Below, in pieces: positions 62,641 to 64,000 of a stretch of DNA of 64,000 bases (within the stretch, counting starts at the first letter, position 1; each line of letters begins with the position of its first letter). The DNA comes from Cellulomonas sp. NTE-D12. GTDB lineage: Bacteria > Actinomycetota > Actinomycetes > Actinomycetales > Cellulomonadaceae. Position numbers and translations under genes: made by a program. Where the stretch lies: assembly GCF_027923705.1 (NCBI RefSeq), contig NZ_AP026442.1, positions 3,596,001 through 3,660,000 on the forward strand. The letters are read 5' to 3'. Under the pieces are notes generated by a model. That model was not told the origin of the DNA. It did no database searches and was given only the letters and a program-made list of their open reading frames with translations.

Positions 62641-63720
62641 ATGTTCGGCGCCGAGCGTCGCCAGCTGATCCTCGAGCTCGTCCGTGCCCAGGGCGCGGTG
62701 TCGATCCGCGACCTCGCTGTGGCGGTCAACGCGTCCGAGGTCACCGTGCGGCGCGACGTCACCACCCTCGAGAGCCGGGGGCTGCTCGACCGCAGCCACG
62801 GCGGCGCGCTGCTGCCGGACGGCGAGCTCGGCGGGGCACCCCTGTCGCACCGGGAGCCGGGCGGCACGTCCCAGCCGGAGCGAGGCGAGACGCTGGTGCC
62901 CGGCGAGGCGGCCGGACCCCCCCGCACGACGATGTTCGGCGCCGAACGCCGCCGCCTGATCTGCGAGTACGTGCGCGCCAACCGCGTCGTCTCGTTGCGC
63001 GACCTCGCCGCGGCCGTCAACGCGTCCGAGGTCACCGTCCGCCGCGACCTGGTCACGCTCGAGCGGCAGGGCCTGATCGAGCGTGCCCACGGCGGCGCCC
63101 AGCTGCCGGACGCGCTGATCATCGAACCCTGGCCGACCGCGCCGCCCGACCCGGAGACGACGGCGAAGTCCGCCATCGCCACGCTCGCCGCGACGCTGGT
63201 CGGCGACGCGACGGCCATCATGCTGGGCGCCGGCACCACGGTGTACGAGCTGGCCAGGAGGCTGGCGCCCCGCTCACCGCTGACGGTGCTGACCAACTCG
63301 ATGCTCGTCGCGCGTGCGCTCGCGCGGACGCCCAACGTCGAGCTGGTGATGACCCGCGGCTCCCTCGACAACTCCACGCTCGCGCTGGTCGGCAGCGCCG
63401 CGGAGCACTGGATCGCCGGTCAGCGCGTGACCCGCGCCTTCGTCTCCGGCGGTGGACTGACCACGGAACGCGGGCTGTCCAGCACGCACCTGGCGGTGTC
63501 CGAGGTGGAGCGGGCGATCGTCGGCAGCGCCAAGGAGCTGGTGGTGCTGGCGGACCACACGAAGCTCGGCGTGGAGAGCACGTACCCCGTGGCGCCGGTG
63601 ACCAGGATCGACCACCTGGTCACGGACACCTCCGGCGACACCTCGGTGCTGGAGTCGCTGTCGTCCCGCGGCGTGCACGTGCACGTCGCGCCGTCCGACC
63701 TGGCGGGCGCCACCGCCTGA
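62641..63720 (+). CDS. DeoR-family regulator with duplicated helix-turn-helix
   Basis: A 359-aa repressor of unusual build. Residues 1-61 and 98-158 are two copies of the DeoR DNA-binding domain (44 of 61 positions identical by my count; both contain AVNASEVTVRRD and HGGA), joined by a 36-residue polar linker. One sugar-phosphate-sensing domain follows (AIMLGAGTTVYELARRLAPR, LTVLTNSMLVARALARTPNV, AFVSGGGLTTERGLSSTHLA). Normal family members have one HTH and about 250 aa. AAGGAGG precedes the ATG. It is divergent from the YtfQ-type importer and probably represses it. Confidence 0.92.
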   Translation: MFGAERRQLILELVRAQGAVSIRDLAVAVNASEVTVRRDVTTLESRGLLDRSHGGALLPDGELGGAPLSHREPGGTSQPERGETLVPGEAAGPPRTTMFGAERRRLICEYVRANRVVSLRDLAAAVNASEVTVRRDLVTLERQGLIERAHGGAQLPDALIIEPWPTAPPDPETTAKSAIATLAATLVGDATAIMLGAGTTVYELARRLAPRSPLTVLTNSMLVARALARTPNVELVMTRGSLDNSTLALVGSAAEHWIAGQRVTRAFVSGGGLTTERGLSSTHLAVSEVERAIVGSAKELVVLADHTKLGVESTYPVAPVTRIDHLVTDTSGDTSVLESLSSRGVHVHVAPSDLAGATA

Positions 63721-63793
63721 CCCCACCACGACGGGCGCGGTTGACGACGCGGTGAGCCCTCCGAGCCATCACGCCGCCTGACCGCTTCCGACC

Positions 63794-63852
63794 GGACGGG
63801 ATCGGTGCGCGACCGTTCCGGCCGCGATCTGACAGCAGCACCGATCCCGTCC
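63794..63852. promoter_or_regulatory. Perfect 15-bp inverted repeat upstream of second DeoR gene
   Basis: Arms ggacgggatcggtgc (63794-63808) and gcaccgatcccgtcc (63838-63852) are exact complements 29 bases apart. TACCGT (63855-63860) just after could be a -10 element, placing the GTG at 63868 at or near the transcript start. It is either an operator pair or the terminator of the first DeoR gene. Confidence 0.6.
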
Positions 63853-63867
63853 AGTACCGTGAGCCCG

Positions 63868-64000
63868 TGTTCGCGACGGAGCGGCGGCGCCGGATCCTCG
63901 AGCACGTGCGCCGTCATGGCACCGCCGACCTGCGCGAGCTGGCCCGGGCGGTCGACGCCTCCGAGGTCACCATCCGTCGGGACCTGCGCGCGCTCGAGCA
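63868..64000 (+). CDS. DeoR-family regulator (3' part outside window)
   Basis: Only the first 44 residues are visible: a DeoR helix-turn-helix (FATERRRRILEHVRRHGTAD, ELARAVDASEVTIRRDLRAL). It closely resembles both HTH copies of the preceding regulator, so it is a third relative in tandem. GTG start at 63868, with no ribosome site; a leaderless message from TACCGT at 63855-63860 is possible. Confidence 0.85.

Overview
The window is high-GC DNA with many ATGA/GTGA stop-start overlaps and many GTG starts, lipoprotein-anchored sugar-binding proteins, and the conserved fhaA-fhaB-pstP-rodA-pbpA-pknA-pknB block next to crgA, a class E sortase gene and a cyclophilin gene. This points to an actinobacterium. 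The abundance of sugar ABC transporters and glycoside hydrolases would suit a plant-polysaccharide user such as Cellulomonadaceae, but that family placement is inference.

Left part (1-27,900): three carbohydrate loci separated by small regulator/enzyme modules. Locus 1 (1-2,825, minus) has a GntR/FCD regulator, a sugar-binding lipoprotein and a MalF-type permease cut by the window edge. A TetR/SDR divergent pair with two palindromic operators follows, then an unknown membrane protein and an ECF sigma factor coupled to a membrane protein. Locus 2 (8,535-15,439) is a binding protein, two permeases and a GH2 glycosidase, divergent from a LacI regulator with two operators around a recognisable promoter. 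A MarR/quinone-oxidoreductase pair follows. Locus 3 (16,928-27,106) is a DUF5107-TPR protein, a ribose-type ABC importer, a zinc dehydrogenase and a DUF4380 protein, divergent from an AraC regulator.

Middle (27,167-41,277): a phosphoglycerate-mutase-like protein that has lost two catalytic residues, then an HxlR regulator divergent from an alpha/beta hydrolase and an SMP-30 lactonase. A fructan-utilisation locus comes next. It is a six-gene operon (a divergent GH32-like enzyme, binding protein, two permeases, LacI regulator, intracellular GH32) plus a secreted multi-domain levanase/inulinase. Both promoters carry paired TCAAACGYTTGA-type operators 42 bp apart. A tRNA-Leu(CAG) closes this region.

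Right (41,578-57,514): the conserved cell-wall/division signalling block. It holds two FHA proteins, a PP2C phosphatase, RodA/FtsW, a class B PBP and the kinases PknA and PknB on the plus strand, nearly all overlapping. On the minus strand are a TrpG/PabA amidotransferase, a 53-residue membrane protein, sortase E and a DUF881 protein. CrgA, a rhomboid protease, a cyclophilin, a helical membrane protein, a GNAT acetyltransferase and a small unknown protein complete it.

Far right (57,532-64,000): a YtfQRT/YjfF-like four-gene sugar importer, divergent from a DeoR regulator whose DNA-binding domain is duplicated in tandem. A second DeoR gene carrying a third copy of the same domain follows and runs off the window.
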